NCBI GenBank assembly: GCA_004123355.1
Contig: SCHM01000001.1
Span: forward strand, 1,914,001 to 1,978,000
DNA: 64,000 bases
DNA from: Amphirosellinia nigrospora
Lineage: Eukaryota > Ascomycota > Sordariomycetes > Xylariales > Xylariaceae
Direction of reading: 5' to 3'
Part shown: piece after piece, positions 11,181 to 23,191 of the stretch
Layout: each line of letters begins with the position of its first letter
How positions within the stretch are numbered: the stretch's first letter is position 1
Notes under the pieces: model-generated
Database searches by the model: none
The model's input: only the letters and a program-made list of their open reading frames with translations
Told to the model about the DNA's origin: nothing
Made by a program: the position numbers and the translations under genes

Positions 11181-14100
11181 ATGTCGTTGAATGGGCTCGA
11201 CGACGTCAAGGTTAAAGAAGCCCATGACGCCGCCAATGCTGAACCCGGTGGATGGTAAGATCCTCCCGTAGATCATCATCGCCCGTTTATGATTTATTGT
11301 TTCCCGTTTCCTGTTTCCTGGTATTACCCTCTTATCCCGGATGCCTCGCGTATAGTAATTAAGATGATAAACGGCTGGGAGTGGGAGTAGGAGTGGTTCC
11401 CGTCCCTCTCGCTTGACTCTCTTTAGCCGCGGCTCCTTCCAGAACATGCCAAACCATTAAGCCACCGTCATAAGACACTGACACACTATTCTCTGCACAG
11501 GTTTCTCCTCAAGTACGCCAGTCGCGATGAAATCGACATCCTTGACACTGGAAATGCCGGTATCACCGACATCCGTGGCGCCATTGCAAAGTACGAGGAG
11601 CCGTCACCTCTTTATGGCTTCCTGCGATACAGACGGAGAAGTGTTATCATAAAATACATACCCGAAGACTGCTCGAGACTGGTGCAAGGTATGTGATATT
11701 GCCCTGGCACAAGGGCCGCACTGCTTCTTTAACGAAAGCCATTCCGCAAGTCCGTAGGGGAACCTGGCTAACAGAGCTTGTGTCTGCTTCCTTATAGCTC
11801 GCGCGGCGTCCACTTCAATGCCATCTGTGACCAATTCGCCCACAATGCCACCTTCGAGATTAGCGACTCGAAGGAGCTAAAGGACAGCAAGCTTTCAGCC
11901 GCGGTGTTCTCTTCATACCGCTTCGGGTTCTTCGTCATCATCGACGAGTTCATTGCGCAGACGGAGGCTTAATGAGATTGCCGAGGAGGAAGAGGAGGAA
12001 GAAGAGAGAGAAAGCGAAAGTCGGCGGTGAAGGAAGAGGAACGCCAAACTTCATCCGTCTACTCGAATCACTCAGCTCCATCTCACTCACCTGACCCGCC
12101 GGTTGTTCTGGACCGCCAGCAGATGGATGGCCCCGCTGGACACATCCTTTGCTGCTTCTACCAAGAATGTTCCAGATTTCACCGGGGCCTATGTGCCTGT
12201 TTCGCCAACCAAATCGGATTTCGAACGTCGTCTGTCCTCGCAGTCCCTCGTCCTGAACTATATAGCTCCACATCCTATGGCCAGGGGAGGAAGGTCAAGC
12301 TGGGTCCACGACCGTCGACAGAGGCTCACAAGCGACCCTCGACTGCAGAAAACTTCCGTCTATTGCCGCACTCCCCAGCGGGATTCAAATTCTTCAAAGG
12401 TCAAAGAAGGGCAAGTCGCAAGAGCAAGGGCACAGTGAGCAGGCGGACCACGCAGCCCCCCCCCCAACAAGCACCCGGACCGCCGGCCGTCACCGATGAT
12501 GCTTCCCCAACGACCCACCACCAGTTCCGGAGTTTCTATCAAGTCGACGACCCCCTCGATGGCGCCAACACGCGAAGGGAAATTAACGCCAGAAAAGGCT
12601 CGCCTGATGAAAGCTATGAAGCTGAGGAGAAAAAGTTGCAGAATGCCAAGCTAGAACTTGCATCCCCAGCCGAGGTGAAATCTTCTGAAGATCTTCTTGA
12701 ATCAAGGACCGTGCCGAACCTAAGAAATCGCTTTCCATTCGGGCTGACAGCACTCCATCCCCGACCACAAATGCGAATGGCAGTATCGGCCCACCAGTTT
12801 CTCCGACAACAAAATCCGATGCACAGTCTAGGGATATTGTCTTGGACTCACACCCCTCCTCCCCGGTGCTGCCTCGTCTACAGGCATTGGTGAATCCACC
12901 AAAGCCTCCTCTTTATCCGATTTGACGGACGAAACTATCCAGGCTACTAAGGAACCTGCGCAGGATGTTGATGACGAAGCCAAAGAAGTTACAGGGGAAA
13001 CTGCGGATGTTGTGGAAGGACCAAGCTTGCAGACGAGTGTCTCGGACGTGCAGAACAACGCAGAGACCGCGCATACGTCACAGGTACAGTCTGGAACAAA
13101 TGGCGCCAATGTCTCAGGTGACAAATTTACAAAAGATGTTGAGGAATTCGATCAAATTCCAGCATGTAACCCAAACATTTCATCAGCGATGATTGGAAAG
13201 TCAATAGAGACCGTGAACCTCACTCCTGATGCCGACTCAAAAACGACGGTGCATGAGAGCAAGAGTCTCGATACGGCGCTGACCCAAGAAACGCCCACTA
13301 ACTCACGAGAAAACGAGAGCGAAAACGAAAACTTGGAGACCGCCGGGACCACGTCTGATATTCCTGTTTCGCTCCAAGCTGATGAGCAGTCTAGTACTGG
13401 TATTGAGAGCAAGCACAGCGTCTCCCATGAGCAGCTGGATATTCCTGTATCCAAATTCGCTCCCAACGAGTCCAAATCTTCCGCTGCACTCTCACCAACA
13501 GCGCCAACCCTCAAATCGAAATTCTCCAGACAAGACGTTGATGTTCCTACAGAGATTTTGCCTCCTTCTCTTGCTAAGACTGTTTCCACTCCTTCAGCGG
13601 CCGACCGGGAATCCACGAAACCACAAGTGCCTCAAAAGACGAGACCTGAGATTTTGCTTGCTTCCCCACCGAAGCCTCCGAGAGACAAAGTTGCTATTGA
13701 GCCAATCCTTACTGACCTGTCTGCTAAGAGTGTTTCCCAAGTTGAACCTTCGGATCCTTTGGACGACGATGCGTTGATGGATGAGTTACAAACCGCGACC
13801 GTGCAAGAAGCAAAACCGATCCTCGTCTCCAAGTCTCCCATCACCCCCGTCTTCCCAAGCTCGGGTAACAGCCCACCGAGAAAAGACCCGCGTCTACCTC
13901 GCGCCGCATCCAATCCCATGCGCGGCTCTCTTCTCATGCCTGTGGACATGTCCAGGCCACTAGTCCCAGAAGTGTGTCATCAGGCGGCGCTGCCTTTTTG
14001 AACACGCTCACTCGTAATCCATCCAATGCCAGCATACAATCCAAGAAGAGCAACGTGGGGTCAAGTATTTCACAGCGCATCAAGGCTTTGCAGGCGTTGT

Positions 14101-15474
14101 CTGGCAATCCAGCCGACGACCGGGCGAAACCTGCGACCCGTCTTCTACCTTCTTCACTGTCCGTAAGCAAGGTGCAAAAGAGCCACCCAAAGCGCCCTCC
14201 GTCGTAGACGGTGCAGGGTCTGTCACAGGCTCATCGCCGACACCCGAAGACTCGCAAGAGCCTGCGTTTGAGGCATCCGACTCGAAGCGGCGGAGGTCCG
14301 GCTCGGTCGCTAACAGGTTGTCCATGTTTCAAGGACAGAACGCCCCTCGGGGACGCCCCGAGTCAGTTCAAGTCACGGCTCGCATTAACCGCGGCACGAC
14401 CTCGCCATTTAGCGACTCAACCAATGCGTCGATGAAGTCTGGCGGCGGCCCGAGGTACAGATTTCAGACAATCTACCTTGCTAGTAGATATCCACAGAGC
14501 ACAATCCGTGAAACCCAAAACAGCATCAGAACGGCCTACAGTTGCCGAACGTCCAAAGACGGGTGTCTCGGAGCTACAAGAAAACGAGCCGACCGCCGAA
14601 GCTGTCGACAAGCAGGCGAAGCGACGATCGTCCATGAGCCTGATGAAAAACTTCATCAAGGAGCACACGCCTTTGAGCAACAAGTCGACCGAGAATCTGG
14701 CTGCCACGTCCTCCAACACGGCGCCACTCAAATCTCCCAGCCGCCCCCCTCGGTCCATCAAACCTCTGCCAACTTTGTTCGGCGGTTATCTACTTCTAGT
14801 CGTCGATCCTCGTTCAATCACGAGGGAGACAATGCCTCAGTGTCAGGTGCCACCAGATCTTCATCTCGTGTGAGTGATAGTGGCTCAGCTGAAGACGACA
14901 AATCTTTAAGTGATAAGAAACCCAAGAACCGTACGTCACGGTTCATGCGCCGACTATCCAACTCGTTTGGTGGAGCCCGTAAGGCCGGCAGCGCCAGCAT
15001 CTCGCCGACGGTGGCAGAGGAGGACGCAGACCAGCTAGAGAAGCCGGCCGTTCTTGCTAAGCAGCCAGTGTCATCACCTACCATTGTGGCCTTTATGGGC
15101 GACGTCAACGTCCAATTTCCCGATAATCTACTCTGGAAGCGTCGCAACATGTGTCTCGACGCGCAAGGCTTCCTCTTCCTCAGCACCGTCCAGGGCGGTG
15201 CGAAGAAGGTGAAGGACAGTGCCGGCACCAAGCGCTTCCACCTCGGCGACTTCCGCAAACCATACATACCCGATGTTGAAATTCAGGAACTGCCGAACAG
15301 TGTCGTGTTGGACTTCATCTCCGAGGGGTCATCCCTCCAGATCGCCTGTGGTGATCGTGCGGAGCAGCAAAACATCCTCCGCAGTATGTATCCCATGTCT
15401 TTTTAGTTGGACCAGCGTATACGCTAACGTGATGAACAGCTCTTCAAGAGGCACACCAGAGCCACGCAAACTAA
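11181..15474 (+). CDS. Large ADF-H (cofilin/coactosin-type) actin-binding protein with C-terminal PH-like region, many indels
   Basis: ADF-H domains bind actin. Exon 1 (11181-11254) gives MSLNGLDDVKVKEAHDAANA; the intron is 11255-11500. Exon 2 carries EPGGWFLLKYASRDEIDIL and GFLRYRRRSVIIKYIPEDC. A second intron of about 110 bases ends with TATAG just before CTCGCGC near 11799. The fold continues as VHFNAICDQFAHNATFEI and SKELKDSKLSAA, then LRRRRLNEIAEEEE. A disordered Ser/Pro/Thr/Glu-rich middle of about 1,000 residues follows. The end is folded: PDNLLWKRRNMCLDAQGFLF, FHLGDFRKPYIPDVEIQELP and NSVVLDFISEGSSLQIAC, a PH-like pattern. A last intron (15384-15439) leads to ALQEAHQSHAN and the stop at 15472-15474. 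At least six frame changes occur, including after 11799, at 11903, about 12100-12260, about 12890, about 14000-14300 and about 14480-14800. It has no SH3 domain, unlike Abp1. The one-gene model follows the known fungal architecture. Confidence 0.78.
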
Positions 15475-17469
15475 GCAGGCGTCTGCTTTCTTACGACTTG
15501 GGTCACTCCCATCCCACTTCTTCTCATTCATGATAGATACCCACCGACGACGGTTTTCTTCCTCCCCCCATGTCTTTGTGACGGTCCAACTCGATTTTCA
15601 TTTGTATTTGCCAACGTGATGCACCCCCCCTAATTCTTCTTCTCTGCCGGGCAGGGGGGCGGGCAGATCAAAGGCACGCCTTCGTTGCGGCGGCGATGGA
15701 CTTCATCTGCTCGACAGCATGTAATTTTTCTACTCTACCTTCTTGACCCCCCGTCAAGGGTGTCCTCTTCTTTTTTTCTTCTTCATGTGATACCACCCCC
15801 TCCATCTCGGTCTCGCGACCTTGTGATCCTATACGGTCATGGTAATAATAGCCTACCTACCCAAGTTGCATGGATGGAAACAAAAAAGGGAAACTGGGTG
15901 GCTCGTTTTCTCGTTTCGCGGTGGAAGCGGGAGGTAAGAGAAGAGCGGTCTGGAAATGGGAGAGCCGAAGAAAAAAGTGCATTCTGTATATAATTGAATA
16001 ATGGATGTTCAATGCCGTAATATCTGGACACCTCATTGGCGGTCTGTCTAGCTGATAGGAACTCGACGATGGTTGCTCTTTCATGTTTTGTGTAGTGGAC
16101 TGATTACTACTACCTAGGTACTACTATTGTAATTGTTCAAGGTTGTGCGTGAGTGTGTATGTCGAGGTATTTGATTTCACAACATTAGTACCGGACAACC
16201 GAAGGTGCCGCCCGCATCTCTCACAGTCGGTTAGGGCCGCCACGCCACGTATGTTCGGGTGCTGGCTTGTGAAGTCGGACTGCGCCAAGACTTTGGCAGT
16301 TCATCTATTAGGTCGCTTGCGTTCTAGCACAACCATAAACCTTCTACGCACCTAAGCTATGTACCTATGTATTGAAATTCCCAGTAAGGTACAAGAATAG
16401 GTTTCGCGGGTAAGGCTAAAATAGAGGGGGCATACGGCCAGCGGAACAATGCCGTGTATAATGGACAATTTATTTCAAGTCGCATGATTGGCCGGGAAAA
16501 GTGTAATTGGTTGCTTTGTTGAGGCGCCGAACGAATCACTTGTGCGGACGCTTTTTGTCCATGGAAAGAAATAAGGCGGGAGAGGCCTACCTACGTAAGG
16601 TTGGTTTGGCAACACAAAGGAGGTCTTTTGTGAGAGATTAATGGTTGTGACCAATACTTGGTTCTATCACGGTATACAAGGTACCCTACGCCCTCACATT
16701 CAACCAAACAGTGGCATTGTAGCATTGTAGCTCTTGGATGCGTTAAAGCCTAAGCTTACCTTACCTAGTGATTGTTTTGGGTTTCTAGGTTTTTAGGTTT
16801 TGCGGGTGTTTAATCGGGGAGGGTGCCTGCCCCCTTTATTTAAGTGTTCCATCTGTTCCGATCAGTTCATTCTGCGAACTTACAATTAGGTAGTTCTCTC
16901 CACTATATCCAACAACTAATTCTCCTCTTCTTTAATTATTCATTTTTTGTTCATCCATCTCCAATCCCATCCCCCATCCAACCTCAATCAATCAATTAAT
17001 CAATTATCCTAGCGCCCACTTCCAGGTTTCTGTCAGTACCTATCTACCTACCTAGAGTGCCCACAATCACGGTTATCTCGATACCCGATCCCGAAACCCT
17101 CCCCACCACACCCAGTCGGTAATCCTACCTGCCTTAAAGGTGCATCCTCTCCATTCTCCATTCTCCATGCACCCCGCTGCAAGCGACTATTTCCATCCTC
17201 TTACGTCAGACAGCGGCGAAAGCGAAAGAAGCAGCCACGAGAATTATCCAGACGCAGTGCATCGCCTCGCATAGCATAGCATAGCATATAGCACGCATCG
17301 CATCAATCGGGACCATCACCATTACTCTACCTACCTCTCTGCCTCATCCCACCAAACAAAATTCACCTCTCATCAAAGATCCATCTGACTCGCGTTATCA
17401 TTCATCATCATCACCACCGGCCCAGTTCGGCGCTAGATCGGATTCATCGCATCATACCTATTCAATTGG
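15475..17469 (+). other. Intergenic
   Basis: About 2 kb. TACCTAGGTA lies at 16111-16120 and ACCTACCTAG near 17045. A pyrimidine-rich plus strand from 16850 to 17460 looks like the leader of the next gene. A GCATA repeat is at 17269-17288. No coding sequence is supported. Confidence 0.45.
17269..17288 (+). repeat. GCATA pentanucleotide microsatellite
   Basis: Four head-to-tail copies of GCATA about 180 bases before the acidic-protein ATG. Confidence 0.85.
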
Positions 17470-18413
17470 ATGAGTGGGCAGATTAGGCCGCATTCATCCA
17501 CCACACACGAGCGTGCACCAACCATGGACACCGATATCCGCGCAGCCTCGCGCATGTTAATTGATTGGAACATGACACATGGCGAGACACCCGATGACGA
17601 GAAGAGGTCATCGTTACATTCTCATTCGCACTCACTCACATTCACAATCATCGCCCCCTCAATCCCCTCTTCCTCACCTCATTCTCATCCGAGAGTGAGT
17701 CATACCCACTGTCACGGTGCTCCTCCCTCTCGTCGCTATCTTCGGCGTACTCGGATAGCGACACATCCGACACGGAAGACTGCAGCGATGATGTCGTATT
17801 TCTAGTCAGCATCTTAAAGAAGCCGCGGCCTCGGGGGGCGAACAGCAGCAGCAGCGCTGTGAGAGGCAGATGAGTCATCAGCAGGATGACAGCAATAGCT
17901 CCGTGGAAAAAGTGGCAACAGCCACACCGACAGCGTAAATGAAGAGGAAGGCGGCGCGAATGAATTAAGAGAGGGAAGATGGCATAAAACAAGACGATGA
18001 TGACGACTGGCAAGACTTGGACGACGACGAGAGCGACTGCGACATCATCTTTGAGCGCAACGTCACCTTCGACGACCCGCTGGCCATAGACATCGTCACG
18101 GGCGTCCCGGTGGCGCCTTCGTCACGCTCGCGGGTCGAGTGGACGGCGATGCAGGCGAGAGAGCGGCTCGAACGCGTCATGGGTTTCTGGGCGCTTGTGG
18201 GGAACAAGGGCAGGATGACATGTCTACAGACCCATCCGAAGGAAAAGGTGAACACCCGATGGTGAAGAGGAGAGTAAGATAAGAGCAGTGGATTATGACG
18301 ATGACGACGATGATATGAGGTTTACGTCTACAACATCACTGAGCTCGCCGCACAATCCATGGAGCCCGAACGGCTGCGGTGACGACGACGATGAATATCG
18401 GAGAGGAAGATGA
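17470..18413 (+). CDS. Conserved acidic, Ser-rich fungal protein of unknown function, with indels
   Basis: I recognise the layout as a conserved Sordariomycete hypothetical protein without an assigned role. The ATG at 17470 gives MSGQIRPHSS..., then AASRMLIDWNMTHGETPDDE. In a second frame comes SLSSLSSAYSDSDTSDTED. In a third comes DDWQDLDDDESDCDIIFE, RNVTFDDPLAIDIVTG and RVEWTAMQARERLERVMG, the best conserved block (18004-18190). In a fourth comes DYDDDDDDMRFTSTTSLSS, ending at TGA 18411-18413. Switches lie near 17605, 17860-17990 and 18200-18280. VTFDDPLA resembles short linear docking motifs seen in phosphatase-1 and cyclin partners, but that is only a guess. No introns are obvious. A start at the Met of 17524 is also possible. 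Confidence 0.55.
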
Positions 18414-18988
18414 CTAGGAAACGGGGCAGGGCAGAGAAGGGGGACTGGACCGAAAATTCGGCACGAGGCCTGTCTTGAGACAATGTTTTGGACGGTCATT
18501 CAGCAGGGGGCCAGCGAAACATGCTTACCTACCTACGACCAGCTTCTTTAGGTTCTTCTCTTGCATAAGTACTTTGCATAGGGACGCCCGATGTCAGATA
18601 CTTTGCCTCGCGATGAAGTCTATGAACTAAATGAAAAAGTATCTATTATAAGCGTTTTACTGATTTACCGATGAATGCACTAGTGTAGTAGAATGAGAAT
18701 TTTTCATGATGATATTTACGATTATCTACCCAAGTAGCTAGCTAACTGCTTTAAGGGGTAAGTTTAAGAGAACCTTGTAGTGAGGATTGACCTGCTGGGT
18801 TTCATGACCCATTCTGTGTGTTTCGTGATAAAGTGAGATGGTGACTCTGCATTTTCAGTGTGTGTTATCTGACAACTTGATCTTCCGGCATATGAAGCTA
18901 AGCTACGCCGCCAATATTTCTCAACTAATATCAATATCACCTCACAATCTATGAACTCATGTAATTATTTCGTCCGGGTCAGATCAGA
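18414..18988 (+). other. Intergenic spacer between convergent genes
   Basis: 575 bases between two convergent 3' ends. TTACCTACCTACG is at 18516-18528 and the rest is AT-rich. No gene seen. Confidence 0.5.
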
Positions 18989-20633
18989 TCAGAACTGTGA
19001 CCACGCATACTTCAAGCCCTCCAAATTCGATGCCGCTCGGTAAGATCTGCTCGGGCGGCAGCACGAACCCATACTGTGTGTCGCGAGCTCGATGCCCCAA
19101 CGAACTGCGCCTTGCCGACGTCCGTCAGGTAGTCTCTGCCGTTGCCGCTCGATTGGTACAGGACCACTGTAGGACACATCTCGTGTTAGCGATTGCTAAT
19201 CGTCTTGTAGCATTCCGAGGTTTATATGGTTACAGGCATGATCATATTCAGAGCATAGAATCTCAGCGAGGGGGAAAGATTACTGAATAAACTCGTGGGA
19301 AGGGAAAACAACAAGGACTCACAACACCCAGGCCCGTGATCAAACGTCGTATTATACGGCCGCGCGATGGCCGCCGCGATGCCGGCAGCTAGATCCTCCT
19401 GCTCGTCGATGTTCCCGGGGAACGCGGTGCACGTGTACCCGTACGAGAGCAGGATGACCTGCGCATAGCTGTGCCAGTCGACATACAACTTAATACCATG
19501 GCTGTCGCGCAGTCCGTCGGCGTAGGCGGCCAGCGCGGCCGTCTCGGGGGTATCGTGCGGCGCGAACCCGCTGAACGTCTCGGACGACGGCGTCGGCGAC
19601 GACCCGTCCCCGCCCCAACCGACGGACCAGTTCCGGTTGATGTCGGTCCCCACGGCCGTCGTGTTGGACCGGACCTGTCGGTTCTTGCGCCAGAGGCGGT
19701 CCGTTGTCTGCGTGTAGACGAAGCCTGGTTGGTCTTTGCGTTAGATGTGCTTTACATTGCGTTGCTCTTCAAATGATGAGGATGATGGTGGTGGTGGTGA
19801 TGGAGTATGCGTACCGTCTGGGTTGACGACTGGTAAGACGTGGAAGTCGTAGTTGTCTAGCACCTTTTGCACGAGCGTGTCGTTGCTATACCCGTGACGA
19901 GCTGGTAAAGGATATACTCGACAACCTGGTCACCCCGTCAGCTCACGATCCGCCCTTATGATACTCGCACCTGGAACCACGACCACAGCCATGCCACAGC
20001 GTTGAAATCCCGAATCAGTGATCCGCAAGTGTTGAGACAACTCAACTCAACTCAACTCACAACAGAAGTGATCCACTCGCGCGCATGCACATTCCCATTA
20101 AAGAAAATAGCCGGCTTTGAATCCTTGCCGCCGCTGCCCCAGAGGTGAATGCCCTGAATCGGCCGTCCCTCAACCGAGGTGCCGGCGACGACGAGCTCCG
20201 AGTTCTCGGGGAACGCGGCGTGGAGGTCGGCCCAGTACTGCACGTGGTCCGCGTACGGATGATACGCATCGAACCACTCCAACCCCGGCAGCGCGCCCGC
20301 CGTGTACCTGTGCCCGTACGCCTCCTCCTCGCCCCTGGCGCTCTCGGCTGCCAAATCGGCGCCTAGATCGCCGCTTAGGAGTTCGGAGGGCAGCGATGGC
20401 GAGATGGCGCCGCCGGGTGCCACGGCTACGTCGACGGCCCAGTCGGTGCCTGAGCGCCGGCGGCGGCGCTGCAGCTCGGTTCCCCCGAGAGACGCCGTGT
20501 CGATATTCTCGGAGGGGACGGTTACGCGGTAGACTTTGTATCCGTCGTAGCTCACCTTCGCGGACGCAGAGACGGGGCTGGCCGTCGCGCGCAGGGCCGC
20601 GATGGCGAGGAGGAGGAGGGCGGGGATCTTCAT
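18989..20633 (-). CDS. Secreted zinc metallocarboxypeptidase, M14A family, with indels
   Basis: It would release C-terminal residues from extracellular peptides. The start at 20633 gives a signal peptide (MKIPALLLLAIAALRATASP) and then a pro-region. Exon 1 (20633-20061) reaches the zinc motif NGNVHAREWITSV (H and E ligands). Exon 2 (19925-19815) has VEYILYQLVTGYSNDTL and FHVLPVVNPDG. Exon 3 (from 19724 to about 19326) has DINRNW (substrate-binding Arg) and LYVDWHSYAQ (third zinc His). Exon 4 (19166-18989) has VLYQSSGNGRDY, then, across frame changes, ELRDTQYGFVLPPEQI with the general-base Glu, and ends KYAWSQF. Frame losses lie at a GGG run (19891-19893 on plus) and two or three times in exon 4. 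All catalytic residues are present. The donor of intron 1 lies in a CTCAA repeat. Confidence 0.87.
20041..20060 (+). repeat. CTCAA pentanucleotide repeat at a splice donor
   Basis: Four copies of CTCAA(C). On the minus strand they read GTTGAG repeats abutting the donor of carboxypeptidase intron 1, so copy-number changes would shift near-donor sequence. Confidence 0.85.
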
Positions 20634-22180
20634 GGTTGTTTATTTTGTCCCCAGCTAGGTTACGGTTCACGTCACGTTGGTGAAGAGTTTCAAGAAGGGG
20701 GAGACCTTTCTTTCTTCAGGGCCTTCATTCACGGTGGTTTTATACCCCCCTTTCATCGTGACAATTATCTAGTGCTATAAGCGACCCTCTCTCCTCCTCT
20801 TCTCGTCTCTGTCGATGCGGGCGCGGTCAGTCAATCAGCAACGCGGTAGAATGACGAATGCGACCTGACACCATTCGCCATCGCTCAAAGAGTCTTGGCT
20901 CCTTCCCGAAACCGTAACTCACGTCGCGATGAGGTGACTGCGTTGCAGGATCTCGACATTCTCGGAATCGATTTTTCTTCTTCTTCTTCTTTTCCCCCGC
21001 ATGGATGCGTAGCATGGGATGTAACTACGCCAAGCTAAGCATTATGTGTTTTGTTATTAGATTCCGCCTTATATCCACCCATCTTGCCCGTGGTTATTTT
21101 TGTGGTTAGGGAAACATGGGGTGGAATTGGAGATTGATTTCCGTTTTCTGCACACTTCGCTAACTCTTTATCCTGAGCCGATGCTTGGAGGTATGGCCAA
21201 AAAAAATACGGCTCTATATACATTCGGTATAATAAAACCAAAATGGTACTCTACCTAACCTATGATAGTGAAATAGGGTAGAACCGTAGAGCCCTACCTC
21301 AGGAGGGCATTGCAGTCATAATGCTTTACCGCATAGGGCCCTACGACATACCTAACATTTCAATTAACAAATAGCAGTCACTTACTTACTGGATATGTCG
21401 ACATCAGGATGTCATCTGGTCTTAACAATTAAAAAATATATTGATTTATTATTATTTCTTCTTCAAATCATGTAGTCAATGATTTTATGATTGTAGTCCG
21501 CTTTACTCAATCTGCTATTGAATATGCCTATTCATGAACTAGACTTGGCCACTGTAAATCCAATGAACCAGACAACGGAACCAAGCCCAGACAGTCGGCG
21601 ACATGTCAGCCAATCAAGACCCCAACCGCACCATGTCATTGCCTGATTCGGCACCGCAATAAGCACAGGCAACCCAGCATCCAATCATCGCCTCAAGGTA
21701 ACAAAAAGACCGTATCTTTTACCGTACCACCACCAAACCTTAGAGCACCTCACGCGAGTGATGACATCACCACGCCCGTCATCGTCGCGCAGCTTATTCT
21801 TTGTGCGCGCGCTCGGAGCATATGGTCAGGATGCTGTGAACGTTTTGTCGTCGTAGTGCCTTGTTTAGATCGGATCTGACGTAGTATATATGTCTAGCAG
21901 GCAGGCAGGCAGGCAGGCAGGCACGTGGCGAGGCGCATTTGAAGGGTATGTAGGTAAGTAGAAGATGGAATCGGATCTTTTTGTACTTTTTATCCCACGA
22001 CGATATAAATAAATAACTTCCTCGATATACCTACGCCCTGTGTTCTTCCCCTCTAATCCCCGATACTCAAAACGCGATTCTCATACCACCCACCATAACA
22101 AACAAGCATTCAATTAATCAATCAATCAATCACTCGATAACCTCAATTCCAAAATCCAATCCAAACTCCCAACCGTGAAA
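20634..22180 (+). other. Intergenic, divergent promoters
   Basis: About 1.5 kb between the carboxypeptidase and the small membrane-protein gene. An AT-rich island lies at 21420-21540. A CAGG repeat is at 21898-21922, and ATCAATCAATCA lies just before the downstream ATG. No coding sequence found. Confidence 0.45.
21898..21922 (+). repeat. CAGG tetranucleotide microsatellite
   Basis: About six tandem CAGG units upstream of the small membrane-protein gene. Confidence 0.9.
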
Positions 22181-22562
22181 ATGGGCGTAGCCTCAGGCCT
22201 AGGACACCTCGTCGACGCGATCCTCGAGACGATCCAGGGCTTCTTCGCCGCCATCGTGCACGGCTTCCAGTTCGTCGTCAACTCCATCATCGGGCTATTC
22301 GTCGGCTTCGTGAACTTTGTCGAGGGGACGCTCGGGTTTGCGATTCGTGAGTTTTCCCCTCCCTCCCTGACGTTCCCTTTACGTTCCCTCCTGCTGTTTT
22401 CTCCCCTTTGTCCCCTTGTCCCTTTCTTTGTGTACCGAGCTGACGACCGTCGACCCAGACAACTTCTTCATCCTCGGCACCGTGGCCGCCGTCGTCTTCG
22501 GGTACCTACTGATCACGCAGCGCCAGGGCACGGCGCCTATCAGTCGCACGGTGAAGAATTAA
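22181..22562 (+). CDS. Small conserved membrane protein, 89 residues
   Basis: The protein is built from exon 22181-22346 and exon 22459-22562, with a GTGAGT..CCAG intron; the frame is intact across the splice (FAI|HNFFIL). Nearly the whole chain is hydrophobic: a first segment of about residues 10-50 (LVDAILETIQGFFAAIVHGF, then FVVNSIIGLFVGFVNFVEG) and a second at about 57-75 (FFILGTVAAVVFGYLL). The tail is polar (RQGTAPISRTVKN). The first segment is amphipathic enough to lie on a membrane or form a hairpin. It has no signal cleavage motif or Cys pattern. I do not recognise a named family, and small fungal ER or mitochondrial membrane proteins look like this. The AUG context AAAATGG is good. 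Confidence 0.72.
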
Positions 22563-23191
22563 ATAGAAATCAAAAACAGAGTTATTCAATTTTAATTTCT
22601 CGACTCTCAGGATCGTCGCCAGGTTTGCGACTGACAGCCTGCTCGATTTCCCGTTTCCTTTGTCCTAGGGATATATACACCTGGAGGATTTCATGGAGTC
22701 AAGTGGTACCACCGGAGGAGTTGGCACGGACGGACGGACGGACAGATACAGGAGATTAATCGGCGGATCTTGTCATTTCACACCGCACTTCTTCCGCAAT
22801 AAATCAAATTGGTGGGATGGAATACATGTATGAATTGGCCTGTATAACAAGCCAATGCTGTACAACATACGGCAGACAGGAAACAACCCATGAGGAACGG
22901 AACAAATGAATACCCAATTACTTTTCATAGTCACTTCATACAATCAATTCAAGTAATCATTCTGATCTGAGCCTACCCGTAAACTACCATACCACCACCC
23001 AGTTCGTAGCTCACAATCAAACACAACAAGTGTTCCAATCCCCATTAATCCATTAATCCGATCTGAGGTAAGGTATCACCGTAGCCCCCCTTTTCATTCC
23101 CAACGCCCACACTGCGAACAAAACCTCCCCCTCCCCTCGCAATTCCTCGATCCCGTCCCGTCCAGGCATCGCCAGACTAGCCAACCGCGCC
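22563..23191 (+). other. Intergenic between convergent genes
   Basis: 629 bases. A GGAC tetranucleotide repeat lies at 22726-22744. No coding sequence seen. Confidence 0.5.
22726..22744 (+). repeat. GGAC tetranucleotide microsatellite
   Basis: Four to five GGAC units in the 3' flank of the small membrane-protein gene. Confidence 0.85.

Noticed and set aside
13152-13616. Open frame of 154 codons on the minus strand
   Set aside because: Shadow of the disordered Ser-rich middle of the ADF-H protein.
20117-20683. Open frame of 188 codons on the plus strand, Arg-rich
   Set aside because: Shadow of the GC-rich first exon of the M14 carboxypeptidase.
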